DNA of 64,000 nt from Sweltsa coloradensis (taxonomy: Eukaryota > Arthropoda > Insecta > Plecoptera > Chloroperlidae). This document shows positions 33,886 through 43,478 of the stretch, piece by piece; positions within the stretch are counted from its first letter, which is position 1, and each line of letters opens with the position of its first letter. Location: positions 1-64,000 of the forward strand of contig JAMZAV010000316.1 in the NCBI GenBank assembly GCA_024449915.1, written 5' to 3'. The position numbers and the translations under genes were made by a program. The notes below the pieces were generated by a model. That model saw nothing but the letters and a program-made list of their open reading frames with translations. It made no database searches and was not told the origin of the DNA.

Positions 33886-34179
33886 TAAATATGGTTGTTT
33901 AATCAGATCCTAATGATTTACTCACAAAGGAACATAATTGGTTTTGGAAGGCGAGAGAAGTCTATTCTGCTAGATAACCACTTAATTGATTAATCCGTGT
34001 GACGTAGGAAGCTTGAGAGAGGAGAGGATATTGATTGTCAGTGCTGCAAGTAGAGCAAATATTGACTGTGTTAACACCACTACTGACCAGTCTTGTTAGC
34101 TCGACAGGTTCGTATTAGCGGTAAATTGTCTGGCTTAATTAATTATTTATTCTTTATTGACCGTGATTAGGGGAGTTTT

Positions 34180-34563
34180 ACTCCCCAAAACTAAGGGCGA
34201 GCTCTGGCCGGTTGGGGTGCGTGTTGCAAAGAGAGCTCTCGCGCAACTTTTTATCACACCTTTCTTCATTCACACAGCCTTACTTATATTTATTTTCTTC
34301 TTTCGTCTCCATACTTGCCGGCCCTCTCTGCAACGAGCACTCCTCCGTTCCCACCCAGTTAAACCCATCCTATCCAACATCCTCACTCCTTCCCATTAAC
34401 CCCCCTCGTCTTCCTTTACGTTCTTCCCTTTGCTGGAAAGAAATCATGGTGGTAATCCACAATTATGGAAAAAGAAAATTTGGAAGATTCCAATTGACAT
34501 GGGCACTGATAACTTTACTGTTGAGTGCCCTAAAACAACATTAACTAACTAACTAACTAACAA
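34180..34563 (+). mobile_element. Probable retroelement 3' end with TAAC tail
   Basis: C/T-rich sequence ends with GCCCTAAAACAACATTAAC and then TAAC units (34541-34561), a common form of LINE or SINE tail. No reverse transcriptase is visible upstream, so it is a short 3' remnant. Confidence is limited. Confidence 0.45.
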
Positions 34564-34569
34564 CGGGAC

Positions 34570-35076
34570 AGGTGTGCCACAAGTGCATTGCAACAGGTAC
34601 ACATTTGCTAGCTGTGTCTGGAAAACCATGTTTGTTTTTCGTTTGTGCCACAGTAACTATATATTATTGTAGGTTTGTGCGTTAACTTTTAACACGAAAT
34701 GACCGGCGTGAGGGTAAAAATTACCTAGAGTATTAAAAAAATGTTTCTTTATCCCAAACAAATACGTTATCGTGGCTTTCATATACCACCGACTTAGATA
34801 ATTATCTAACACTTCCATGTAATTATACTCATTTGGAGTTCGCTGTGAGTGCTCTGAAGGCTCTCTTTATTTTTAATTCTAATAAACTCTATCCACACGA
34901 ACTGCAAAAGATAATTTTTATTTTACAAGTAAATACTTATTGAGTGTGTACCAACCTTTTGTCACTTACATCATAAAAATAAATATCACACATCTAAAAT
35001 AAAACTGAAAAAGTGTAAATAACAGTTACTGTTGCTGACTCATTACGATAAAACCGAGAATACGAACATCGTTAGT
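34570..35076. other. Intergenic, no gene seen
   Basis: AT-rich spacer 3' of receptor 5. No features recognised. Confidence 0.5.
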
Positions 35077-36306
35077 TTAGTACATTTGCATTAACACTAT
35101 CAGGTAAGTGGTGACGGCTCCTGCTATCCCACTTAGGACTCTGAAATCAATTTCGAAAAACCCAAACGCTGAAAAGCCCAATTTCATATTCGAGACCTGA
35201 CTAAGAAATCTCTCGAATTCCTCAAGATAAGATTTATTTTCGGTGTCGTCGTAGAAAAGGATGTCTTGAATCAGAACTGCGGTTCTGGTGTACTCCTGTT
35301 TTGTTTTATGGCAAACGAACGTGAGTTGGAAGGCGAGGAGTGCAAACTCCAGCGCCCATAGAAGTTTCACGATGGCCGTGAGAAGGAGCGAGTGATCGGC
35401 CTGGGAGTAGAGTTGGACTCCGAAGAGAAGAAACACGTGGACGTTGACGACTATGTTGAGCAGGGTGCTCACCAGACTGATCAGAAGGGGGATTCCGTTC
35501 ACCTCGTCCAGGACGGACGCCATTTTGAAGATCTTAAAGTGCGCTTTACGTAGATCTCGAAGTCTCCCCTTCGGACACCCTCGTTCCGTGTCCTTGACCT
35601 TCAATCTGACGCACGACCTTGATGAGTCGCCGCCATTTTCCCCCTCAAATTCCACTTCGGTCTTCTCTGAGCGTTTAATTTCAGCGCCCATAGCTCTTAT
35701 CTCAGAATTTATGTACGCAAGTCTTTGCTTGAGAACGACGATCATACACATAAACTGAAGGTTGCAAGAATAGACGAGGATGATTACGACGTTGGATAGA
35801 ACGATGAAAAACGCGTTTTTGTAGCCAACTTTCATGGATCTGACGAGAAAGTCGATACAGAAATACGCTCCTAATATGAAGAACACGAAAAGTTGCCAAA
35901 ACAGGACGTATTTCCTGGTTCTTCTGTAAACATCGTTGGGTTCTTTGAAGAGAGTTAGGTCGAGTTTGACAACGTCGTTAAGTACACGGGCGATTCTTTT
36001 ACGAGACAACATCAAAGTGATAACAAATATTAAATAGGTCGCATACATGAAGAATTGGTTGACCGCTTCGGCAACAGTCAAAAGACTTTTCACAGAAGAT
36101 GGGATATGAAGTAGGGTAGTTTTGATGACCATTGATGTGAAAATGACTATAGGTGTGGCTAGGCAGACCAGAGCGGAGTAGGCTGTCAGGAGAGGCGATG
36201 TGTGGAACTTCTGGGCTGACTTCTCGGGGTTGTAGCTGAAGGGAGCCAATCCCAGGGCTCGGAGGATGACGTAGAGGGGTCGGAGAGGCGAGAAGAAGTC
36301 GGACAT
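35077..36306 (-). CDS. Gustatory receptor (7tm_7 family), receptor 5, chimeric
   Basis: Intronless gene for ~409 residues starting MSDFFSPLRPLYVILRAL at 36306. An in-frame ATG 15 codons upstream is less likely, since the shared start is conserved in receptors 1 and 2. The first ~45 residues (to SPLLTAYS) are essentially those of receptors 1 and 2, but the rest resembles receptor 4: NLQFMCMIVVLKQRLAYINSEI, LTFVCHKTKQEYTRTAVLIQ. The C-terminus is FFEIDFRVLSGIAGAVTTY then LIVLMQMY, the helix-7 signature. The long intracellular loop (residues ~220-260) is charged and Glu-rich. Intact; a chemosensory channel of unknown ligand. Confidence 0.88.
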   Translation of the reverse strand: MSDFFSPLRPLYVILRALGLAPFSYNPEKSAQKFHTSPLLTAYSALVCLATPIVIFTSMVIKTTLLHIPSSVKSLLTVAEAVNQFFMYATYLIFVITLMLSRKRIARVLNDVVKLDLTLFKEPNDVYRRTRKYVLFWQLFVFFILGAYFCIDFLVRSMKVGYKNAFFIVLSNVVIILVYSCNLQFMCMIVVLKQRLAYINSEIRAMGAEIKRSEKTEVEFEGENGGDSSRSCVRLKVKDTERGCPKGRLRDLRKAHFKIFKMASVLDEVNGIPLLISLVSTLLNIVVNVHVFLLFGVQLYSQADHSLLLTAIVKLLWALEFALLAFQLTFVCHKTKQEYTRTAVLIQDILFYDDTENKSYLEEFERFLSQVSNMKLGFSAFGFFEIDFRVLSGIAGAVTTYLIVLMQMY

Positions 36307-36370
36307 TGTGGGGGTGTTCTCAAGAGACTCTATCTGAAGACAGAAATACATCGTTTGGTTGTTATACTAG

Positions 36371-36590
36371 CTCCAACCAAAGAATGCAGATGCTCTTGTC
36401 ACAAGTGGTAGTGGTGGGGGAGTATGAATGCGCGGTAAAAAGAATGTCGCCTTTGTGTATGGAAGAGAAATAGGTGTAGCCAGCACAAGCAAGAATTATC
36501 TGTTCCAGATCCACGCTGAGCTAGCGTGAATTTGAGTTGAGACAGTTGTTATGTTGGGAAAACATATCTGCATTCTTTAGTTGGAACCAC
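36371..36590. mobile_element. MITE copy 1 (CCAAC-GAAAGAATGCAGAT termini)
   Basis: Ends CTCCAACCAAAGAATGCAGA and TCTGCATTCTTTAGTTGGAA are inverted. The interior has GAATGCGCGGTAA and CACGCTGAGCTAGCGTG. A second copy follows at 36636. Confidence 0.82.
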
Positions 36591-36635
36591 TTTGTGTGGA
36601 TGTTTCAACAGAGACGACGTCGATACATGTATACT

Positions 36636-36890
36636 TGCTCCAACGAAAGAATGCAGATGCTTGGTAATGGTGGGGGTAGAATGAATGCGCGGTAATTGGA
36701 ATGACGCCTTTGTGTATGAAAGAGGAATATCTTTTGCCAGCGCAAGAAAAATTTATCTGTGCTAGATCTCAGATTTCCTCCATGTGCAAGATCTACGCTG
36801 AGCTAGCGTGAATAGAGTTAACAAAGTTGTTATGTTGGGAAAACAATTTCGAGCCATCTGCATTCTTTCGTTGGGACCACTATACGTCTA
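36636..36890. mobile_element. MITE copy 2 of the same family
   Basis: Ends GCTCCAACGAAAGAATGCAG and CTGCATTCTTTCGTTGGGAC. It shares the interior blocks of copy 1 (GAATGCGCGGTAA, GCCTTTGTGTATG, TACGCTGAGCTAGCGTG) in the same orientation and carries ~30 bp extra. Confidence 0.82.
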
Positions 36891-37312
36891 TATTTATTAC
36901 CTTGTTTCCCTTTACCTGACGCATTTGAAAGTGTCCCAGGATGAACCCTTGAGCCTCCGTGTTCTAAGTTTCTTGCCTTATAACCCACCCTATCTTAGGG
37001 GATGACACGACTGACCTCTTACACACGACAGCGAGGACCGAATATCACCATGTTATTGATCTCACCGTCAACCGCAGAGGAATAACAATCCTAATCGATG
37101 TGTATTATCAGTTACGCCCACTTATAAAACAATTTCAAAAGGTTGGGCTACTTTCTTTGTGTCGTGAAAGAAGCGCCTATAAGCCAAACAAGACGATTTT
37201 AATGGTATCATAATAAATTATTCATGGAACGTCATTATACACAGAAGCTGATAAGTTTCTCTAAAGATAAATGAGCCGACATGATTGTGATGCGGTAGGG
37301 GTAGTTACGCCC

Positions 37313-37605
37313 TACTTAACATTTAAATTGCCTGATTGATGTCGACTTATATTTGGAACATTCAATAATGGTATCAACTGACATTTGGAACCTCTGATAA
37401 AAATTGACATTTCAAATGATATCACTTAAGCTGGAAATGTCAACTGGCATCATTTCACATCAATTGACAGTTTGTCAATATATCATGACCAAATTGTTAT
37501 TACTTGACATCGATGTATTCATCTCAATTGGTAAGTGATGTGAATTGTTTATTAATAATTGATGATTCCAAATAGAAGTTCCATTTTTACTAGGGCGTCA
37601 CGATC
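37313..37605. mobile_element. Possible MITE with GTTACGCCCTA termini
   Basis: GTTACGCCCTACTTAAC at left and CTAGGGCGTCAC at right are partly inverted. In between, TTGACATTTGGAA-type words recur on both strands. The boundary is tentative. Confidence 0.4.
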
Positions 37606-37659
37606 GGGTCATCTCAAACCACCCCTACCCTAACCAGAAAAACAATTTGTGCTTCACTA

Positions 37660-37845
37660 TCGTCGTCCGCGTTGGCTCATACGATAAGAACGCTGGTCCG
37701 AAGCATGTAGCTCTACGAGGACGTATAGGTTCGAATCCCGCATAGGGCATGTTTTTTGTAATCGTCCTTCATCCTCATCTATCACCACACAACGTCTCAA
37801 ATAGCCTTAGTGCATTACTGTGAGACGACAACAAAATCATCAATA
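37660..37845 (+). mobile_element. tRNA-derived SINE
   Basis: The head contains GCGTTGGCTCATACGATAAG (A-box side) and TATAGGTTCGAATCCCGC (B box) with a long variable region. The body reads ATCGTCCTTCATCCTCATCT, CACCACACAACGTCTC and AATAGCCTTAGTGCA. The same body occurs in reverse at 40215-40290 and 43897-43990, establishing a family. Confidence 0.75.
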
Positions 37846-37974
37846 TCACCAATCCATAATTAGTTTTTATGACTGCGTTTGTGGTCAATAATACCTATGA
37901 TCATTTAAAGACATGATAATAGGCAATGTATTAAAAAGTATATAATGGGAATCAAGGAAAATAAATTAACTATT

Positions 37975-38306
37975 TTATATATTTTATTTATTTATTTTTT
38001 TTTTATTTTTTTATTTAACGTCTATCCTTTTCAGTTATAAAAACTGATTTACAAAGGAGGACAATGTATAAATTATATGCATGTACGGTGTACTAGTGTT
38101 CATTTACCAGCTGCATGTCTGAAAGAATCTCTATACCCCACCCAACGTACTATCAATAACCATTGTTGCAATTATTTATGTAGGCAAAATAAATATGCTC
38201 TTTTTTAAGCATTTTGTTTTAATATTCCTGTTTTAAATTTTGTATGTTGTCCTAGGCAGGTTTCACACAAGAAGTTAAATTAATATAATTTATAATTTTA
38301 TAATAA
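37975..38306. other. AT-rich intergenic DNA
   Basis: Begins with T-rich runs (TTTATTTATTTTTTTTTTATTT). Nothing else recognised before the next Helitron-like copy. Confidence 0.5.
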
Positions 38307-38864
38307 CTAGGCCGCTTCGCAAATGCTTTTTTAGACGCGTTGATGGATGAGCTTTTTTGTAAGTTTTTAGTTTGCGTGGGATCTCTTTACTTTTGCAATT
38401 TCTTTTTGAACGCTTTGTAGGTGATTGTTGTCAAGTTTCTATTGTTACTTGTTAATTGTTATTATATACCTAAAAACTCATATTAAAACCTTTATTCTAT
38501 GGATTCTGGCTAACTTTTAAACTTTTTATTTCAAAAGGCAATACATCACCATAACCTTAATGCCAATGTAAAATATGAACGTTGTAGCCCATCCCGTTTG
38601 GTCAGAATCGGCCCAAATATCACGAAAATATAGAATTAAAATCGAAATAAATCTTGAAAGTACAATATTCGTGAGAAATATTTTTTCGATTTTACCCAAA
38701 AACGTGGCAAGTCTAAGTTCAGAGATTTCGAAGGTCTCTCCAATTTTCATCAAGATCGCATGTGCCGTTTACCCGGTAGAGAGCGAACAAACAGACAAAA
38801 AACGCCCGAGCATTTTTTTTTTGGGGGGGGCAGTGAAATTGAAGTCTTCGCTTCGCTCATCCAA
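38307..38864 (-). mobile_element. Helitron-like element, copy 4
   Basis: Starts TTTGGATGAGCGAAGCGAAG in element orientation and ends CGGCCTAG followed by T. It shares the CTTCGC insertion next to the terminal hairpin with copy 1, so these two form a subfamily. Confidence 0.72.
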
Positions 38865-39049
38865 ATATAATTTTTCGTTGAATATCTGCCCAGGGTGCAA
38901 TGCATGGCCCTTTTCAGTGTCCTAAGTAGATAGTAGAGTTGAGGCAATTGTGGAGGAAGGGATACGAGGGATGTTTAAAAGGACTCATTCATTGAATTCG
39001 CATTTACGACTAAGGATAACCTTAAAAAGAACCTTCAGTCAGGATTGCC

Positions 39050-39120
39050 GGCCTCGACGGGATTCGAACGCAGGACCTCCCGAATCAAAGTCGCGCGCTT
39101 AGCGCTCGTACCAAAACTGT
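39050..39120 (-). repeat. tRNA-like sequence (SINE head)
   Basis: The complement carries GGTACGAGCGCTAAGCGCGC and a B box CTGCGTTCGAATCCCG. It resembles the head of a tRNA-derived SINE; acceptor-stem pairing is poor. Confidence 0.5.
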
Positions 39121-39231
39121 CGGTAAAAAGATTTATTTTGGATCTATTAAGAACAGAATTGAATAACAAAAATCAACAAGGCTAAGATATTTAAAAAGAA
39201 ACTTTAATAGAACAGGTAAATGTTATTTAAC

Positions 39232-39459
39232 AATTAATTGAACTCATCTCTGCTCTTAGGTGGGAAATTTTATTATCTAGCAATATTTCGAAAAGTTTCA
39301 CATTTTTTTTTCATCCACATAGATGTGGTTGTTGTTTTTGTCAGATGTTTGTATTTTGTAAATAATGTCAGCCAGCAAAGAAAAGTGAAACTTTTCGAAA
39401 TATTGCTAAATAATAAAAACTTATTTTCTCACCTAAGGACAGTGATAAGTTCAATTAAT
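39232..39459. mobile_element. Foldback element (~72-bp arms)
   Basis: AATTAATTGAACTCATC at left and GATAAGTTCAATTAATG at right. The arms match through GCAATATTTCGAAAAGTTTC and its complement. The loop is ~80 bp. Confidence 0.85.
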
Positions 39460-39928
39460 GAGGGTAAGATACTTCCAGCGAAATAAATATTCGGTACATT
39501 CAAAGAAAACAATCCATATTTTTGTTTCGTTCGAACCGTGTGTAAATGTGTCAATCACAGTGGCAAGACGGGCGCCCAGGGCCGCGGCTATTAGCTGACA
39601 ATGTTAACGACTCCTGCCCGGCCCAGCCCACGTGACCCCTGCGCTGTGCTCTGATCACAGCCTTGTCCCACAACACAGGCTTAATTAAATAATGCCTACG
39701 TTTAAACCAGCATTAAGTGGCAATATATCAGCTCGTTCTCGTTCCACTTGTTGCGTTGAGACAGGTTCGGGAGGCGGAAGAGAGGACGAGGCGGCATTGA
39801 GCTCGACGTCACGATAGACCTGCGTGACCCCTGTGTTGGCGGGGTCAAGTCTCGCGAGACCGGCAATCTCGACTGAAGGTTTGAGAATGCAAGGGAATCG
39901 TCTTAAACAGACAGACCTCAGAAACACA

Positions 39929-39990
39929 CAATCTGAAGAGGGGCATACATTGCACACTACAATCTGAAGAGGGGCATACATTGCACACTA
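39929..39990. repeat. Two ~30-bp direct repeats
   Basis: AATCTGAAGAGGGGCATACA followed by TTGCACACTA occurs twice in tandem. Confidence 0.9.
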
Positions 39991-40204
39991 TATAAGTATA
40001 ACAGGTTTCCCACAAAATTTATATTATATTGCAAAAATAGTAACAATAATTAGGGACAAGTGGAAAACATAATAGCTACAAATATTATGCAACAAAGCGC
40101 TATTTTTTCACTTGATCTAAGGTTGTCCGGTCGTATTTTTATTAAAATTTACAGAGAATTTGTTTGTAAAAACTGTCGTCGAGATTATATTAATTTAAAC
40201 TTGG

Positions 40205-40290
40205 TTGATTGATTGGATATTGCTTAACGTCTCATATTAATGCACTTTGGCTATTCGAGACGATGAGTGGTGATAGATGAGGATGAAGTA
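40205..40290 (-). mobile_element. SINE body fragment
   Basis: AACGTCTCATATTAATGCAC, then CGAGACGATGAGTGGTGATA and GATGAGGATGAAG, match the reverse of the SINE body at 37760-37840. The tRNA head is not preserved. Confidence 0.6.
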
Positions 40291-40668
40291 TGAACAGAAG
40301 AGAGGAGGGGAAACCCGGTACCGGCACGTAGCCTACTCCTTTCGAAAAGTACCAAGAGGACCAATGGCTTTACGTCCTATCCGAAAGAACGGTGTAACCT
40401 TGACAGTCATAGGTTCCTCCACTTACCCGGACTGCCGAGCAGACGTCGAGGAGAACGCATGTTTAAAATAAACACATGAGAAAACTTCATACACATGTTT
40501 TGTATGTGGGGAAAAATAGACCTTACAATAAGCTAGAAAATGACACTTGAAAATGCTATGTATACGTATGTCTAAACAATAATATAAATACACACAATAA
40601 AAATACAAATTCAAAATACAAACCTAGAATTGAAATACTTTCATCACAAATCTTACACATTCTCTTAG

Positions 40669-40749
40669 AAACCCGGTGTCAGAAGTAAATCAAGGAGTCT
40701 CGTTGGAACCACGATATCCCGCCCTTGGTTTACTTTTGACGCCGGGTGT
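40669..40749. repeat. ~80-bp imperfect hairpin
   Basis: AAACCCGGTGTCAGAAGTAA faces TTACTTTTGACGCCGGGTGT across a ~25-bp loop. Possibly a very short MITE. Confidence 0.65.
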
Positions 40750-41346
40750 ACTTACATCATTAATTAACCTTTTAACTTGTCAACTAATTTAATCAAGTAT
40801 AGCTCGGAATCATGGAAGTAAATGCATGGGTGCAGGAAAGGGATTGGGATAGAGTAAATAAACACATCAGTTGATCATGATTAAGTATAGAAATGTTAAT
40901 TGCATATTTAACAAACTGTAACATATGAAAAAACCTTAGTTTATGATTGTGAAAATCTGGACATGAAGCTGTTCAATAACTGTATACAAAGTTTAAGAAG
41001 AGCATACAGGTAGCACAGTAATTAGGCAGACAAACTGAGAGTTACAGATTTAGAATATAGATCTACATAGTAAACAGAACAAATACAAATCGTTCAAATC
41101 TAGTAAATATAACATAAAATGTATTAAGGCTATTTAATTTGTGTAAACTTCAGTCGTAAAAATCAGTTCTTTTGACGAGCGACTAAACAGTGAAAGGTTT
41201 ATAGTAAACAATAACTAAACATATTTTTGTTTTTATTGTAAAACGTCAATCATCTACTGTATAGTGTGTATATTAATATAATAATTGAGGTATATTTTGT
41301 ACATCAGCACGAGAGGGAGGCAGTCGGGTAATTTGTTCCACCCTCT

Positions 41347-41478
41347 CAACCCTACTACTTAGAGTAACTACATTGTGGCTTCAGTTATCACGTTATGAGT
41401 AGTACATGTAGCTCAACCCTACTACTTAGAGTAACTACATTGTGGCTTCGGTTATCACGTCATGAGTAGTACATGTAG
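41347..41478. repeat. 66-bp tandem duplication
   Basis: CTCAACCCTACTACTTAGAG through GAGTAGTACATGTAG is present twice, head to tail, with two or three differences, indicating a recent local duplication. Confidence 0.92.
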
Positions 41479-42081
41479 CAGAATGAGACAAACCAATTGG
41501 ATATCTCGCCAACATGGAATCTAGGATTAACAGTCTTATGTATTAAAACATGTAACATGGAGGAATAAGTGTAGGCAGTCTTTTTAAATACAATACCATA
41601 ATATTTGAAGACGACAATGCAAAATACGTTCTTAATTGTTATTGTGTAAGAAATGCTGTAATGGTATGAGAAAATCATTCAAAACTAGGTAGGTCTAAAT
41701 AAAACGTAAACAAGATCATATTCTTTTGACACATAGCACAAGACGTGGATGGAAGTCGTTACTAGTTGAGTTAGTCGTAAGGTTTAATTATTTGTGTTTA
41801 GAAGTTTATAAAGCTTTAAGATAACATAGTTACGAGAGTATTTTGTGGAGGATAATATTATCAAGTTACCTATTTGTACATCAATAGGGGAAATATTATT
41901 ATAGATGATTATAGTTTGAAGTCTAGGAGAAAGATTTTTAACAGGGAGCAGCTCCTACAGATATATTGAATAAACATTGCTATTTTCTGGCAGTAATGTG
42001 CCGGAGCACAGTACCGGCACAGTTACATTTGTACTTATCAATGCAACATAAGAATAACATTTCAAAGTTGAAGTTATGCTT

Positions 42082-42299
42082 GTCACTCCCAGGTCTCACT
42101 AATTCCTGCAATAGTCATTTCCAATTTGCATACCCCTACATATATTAGTATCTATGCACTACATTATTTATCACAAAACCAAAAGCAGTGGGTATACATT
42201 TCCAATAATACCAAGTGATTTTGTCTTTCTCTGAAAAAATGTGGAGGTACGCGAATTTGAAATTACTATCGCAGGAATTACCGAGATATGGGAGTGTGA
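42082..42299. mobile_element. Foldback element (~65-bp arms)
   Basis: TCACTCCCAGGTCTCACTAA at left faces TTACCGAGATATGGGAGTGT at right. The arms encode mirror-image peptides (SCNSHFQFAY and SCDSNFKFAY), a by-product of the inverted repeat. Confidence 0.8.
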
Positions 42300-42929
42300 T
42301 GTGATACATACTAGACGTTTCCAATAAGTATTCCAAATATTGTGCCTTTTTATCGTCTAGATGCATAGATAGCGCAATCTTACATCAGCAGTGTCGTCAT
42401 TTCTTTAAATCTTTTTTGTGTTTGTTTGTTGTTGTTTGTACTATAGTTTCAGTTTGTTAGTGCATTTGAACACAAATGAGGTAGATTAAGGAAAACATTA
42501 AATACTTAAAGTACAGAGCAATAGATATAAAAACTACAACAGGAAAATCTATTTAAAACGAGATTCGTCTATTGCTCCCAGACCTGAACAACGTATTGCC
42601 CAGCTTTCAGACCCTTGCACAGGATCCCAGTAACTCTACGGATAACTCCTATACCATCACCTTGCCTTCTGAGTACATCTCACCACTAGTCTAGTATGAA
42701 CTTCTACTGTTAAAAGTTAGGGATAGGTGACCAACACATTCTCTATCTCCGATATAATGGCAAAAATTTGATATCAATAAATTTTCATAGCAAAATTATT
42801 GGTTAATTGTGCTAATGAATTAATGATACATGTTTGGTGTTTGAAATTCAACTAATTTCTTTGCTCAAAGGCTTATATTCCTGTTGGGCCTATTTGTTTT
42901 CGTGTATACTCTAGAGGATACGATTTTAG

Positions 42930-43126
42930 GGCCGGTTCCAACAAATCTTAAGCTCCAGTTTTCTTAAGTTATCTTCCATATAGTTAGATGAGGTGTTCCA
43001 CCAACTTTAATGAAATACTAATGTAATGAAAATTTCTGATTTTAACGGTCAGATTAAAGACAACTAGAAGTTAGCTAATCTTAAGAAAAAGATTATTACA
43101 TTCATTTTTTGGAACAGCCTCTAATA
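42930..43126. mobile_element. Probable MITE with GGCCGGTTCCAA termini
   Basis: GGGCCGGTTCCAACAAATC at left is partly inverted against TTTTTTGGAACAGCCTC at right, and a CTTAAG lies near each end. ~195 bp. Confidence 0.5.
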
Positions 43127-43295
43127 ATAATAATTATTATATTTTAGTTGGAAGTCAAAGAATATTTTGTCGCTATCGGAAGTATTCCAAAATATCGTTA
43201 TTTGCGCATCCCTAGTGTAAACAGGCTTTAGCCCCCATCAACAGTTCAACTACCTCCTTGGTGTTCGACCCTACGGGTCTTGTCCGGTCGCTACC

Positions 43296-43478
43296 CTACT
43301 TCTTGAGCACCGCGTTCAGCAGCTCCGACTTCAACAGATCAACTTCCTTCTTGAGCGAGTCAACCTCGCTGTTCAGCTCGCCTATCAGGACGTCCCTCTC
43401 CTTCTTGTCTTCCTCCAGCCTCTCCACCTCCAGACGACACCGGCTGTGCTCGTCCATGCAGTGACCCAGGAGCTGCAC
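43296..43478 (-). CDS. Coiled-coil gene exon 3 (terminal)
   Basis: Starts in phase 0 after the acceptor TTTGTGTAG with VQLLGHCMDEH. It encodes the leucine heptads and ends AVLKK with TAG at 43296-43298. Confidence 0.78.
   Translation of the reverse strand: MQLLGHCMDEHSRCRLEVERLEEDKKERDVLIGELNSEVDSLKKEVDLLKSELLNAVLKK

Noticed and set aside
33635..33913. Short frame with RSNFHQDRVCRLPG and Lys-rich run, similar to frames at 38575 and 45335
   Set aside because: It lies within the Helitron-like family; the frame reflects a conserved non-coding block and an A-rich run and is broken in other copies.
37660..37750. tRNA gene with long variable arm
   Set aside because: The body sequence downstream is shared with two other loci, so it is a SINE head.
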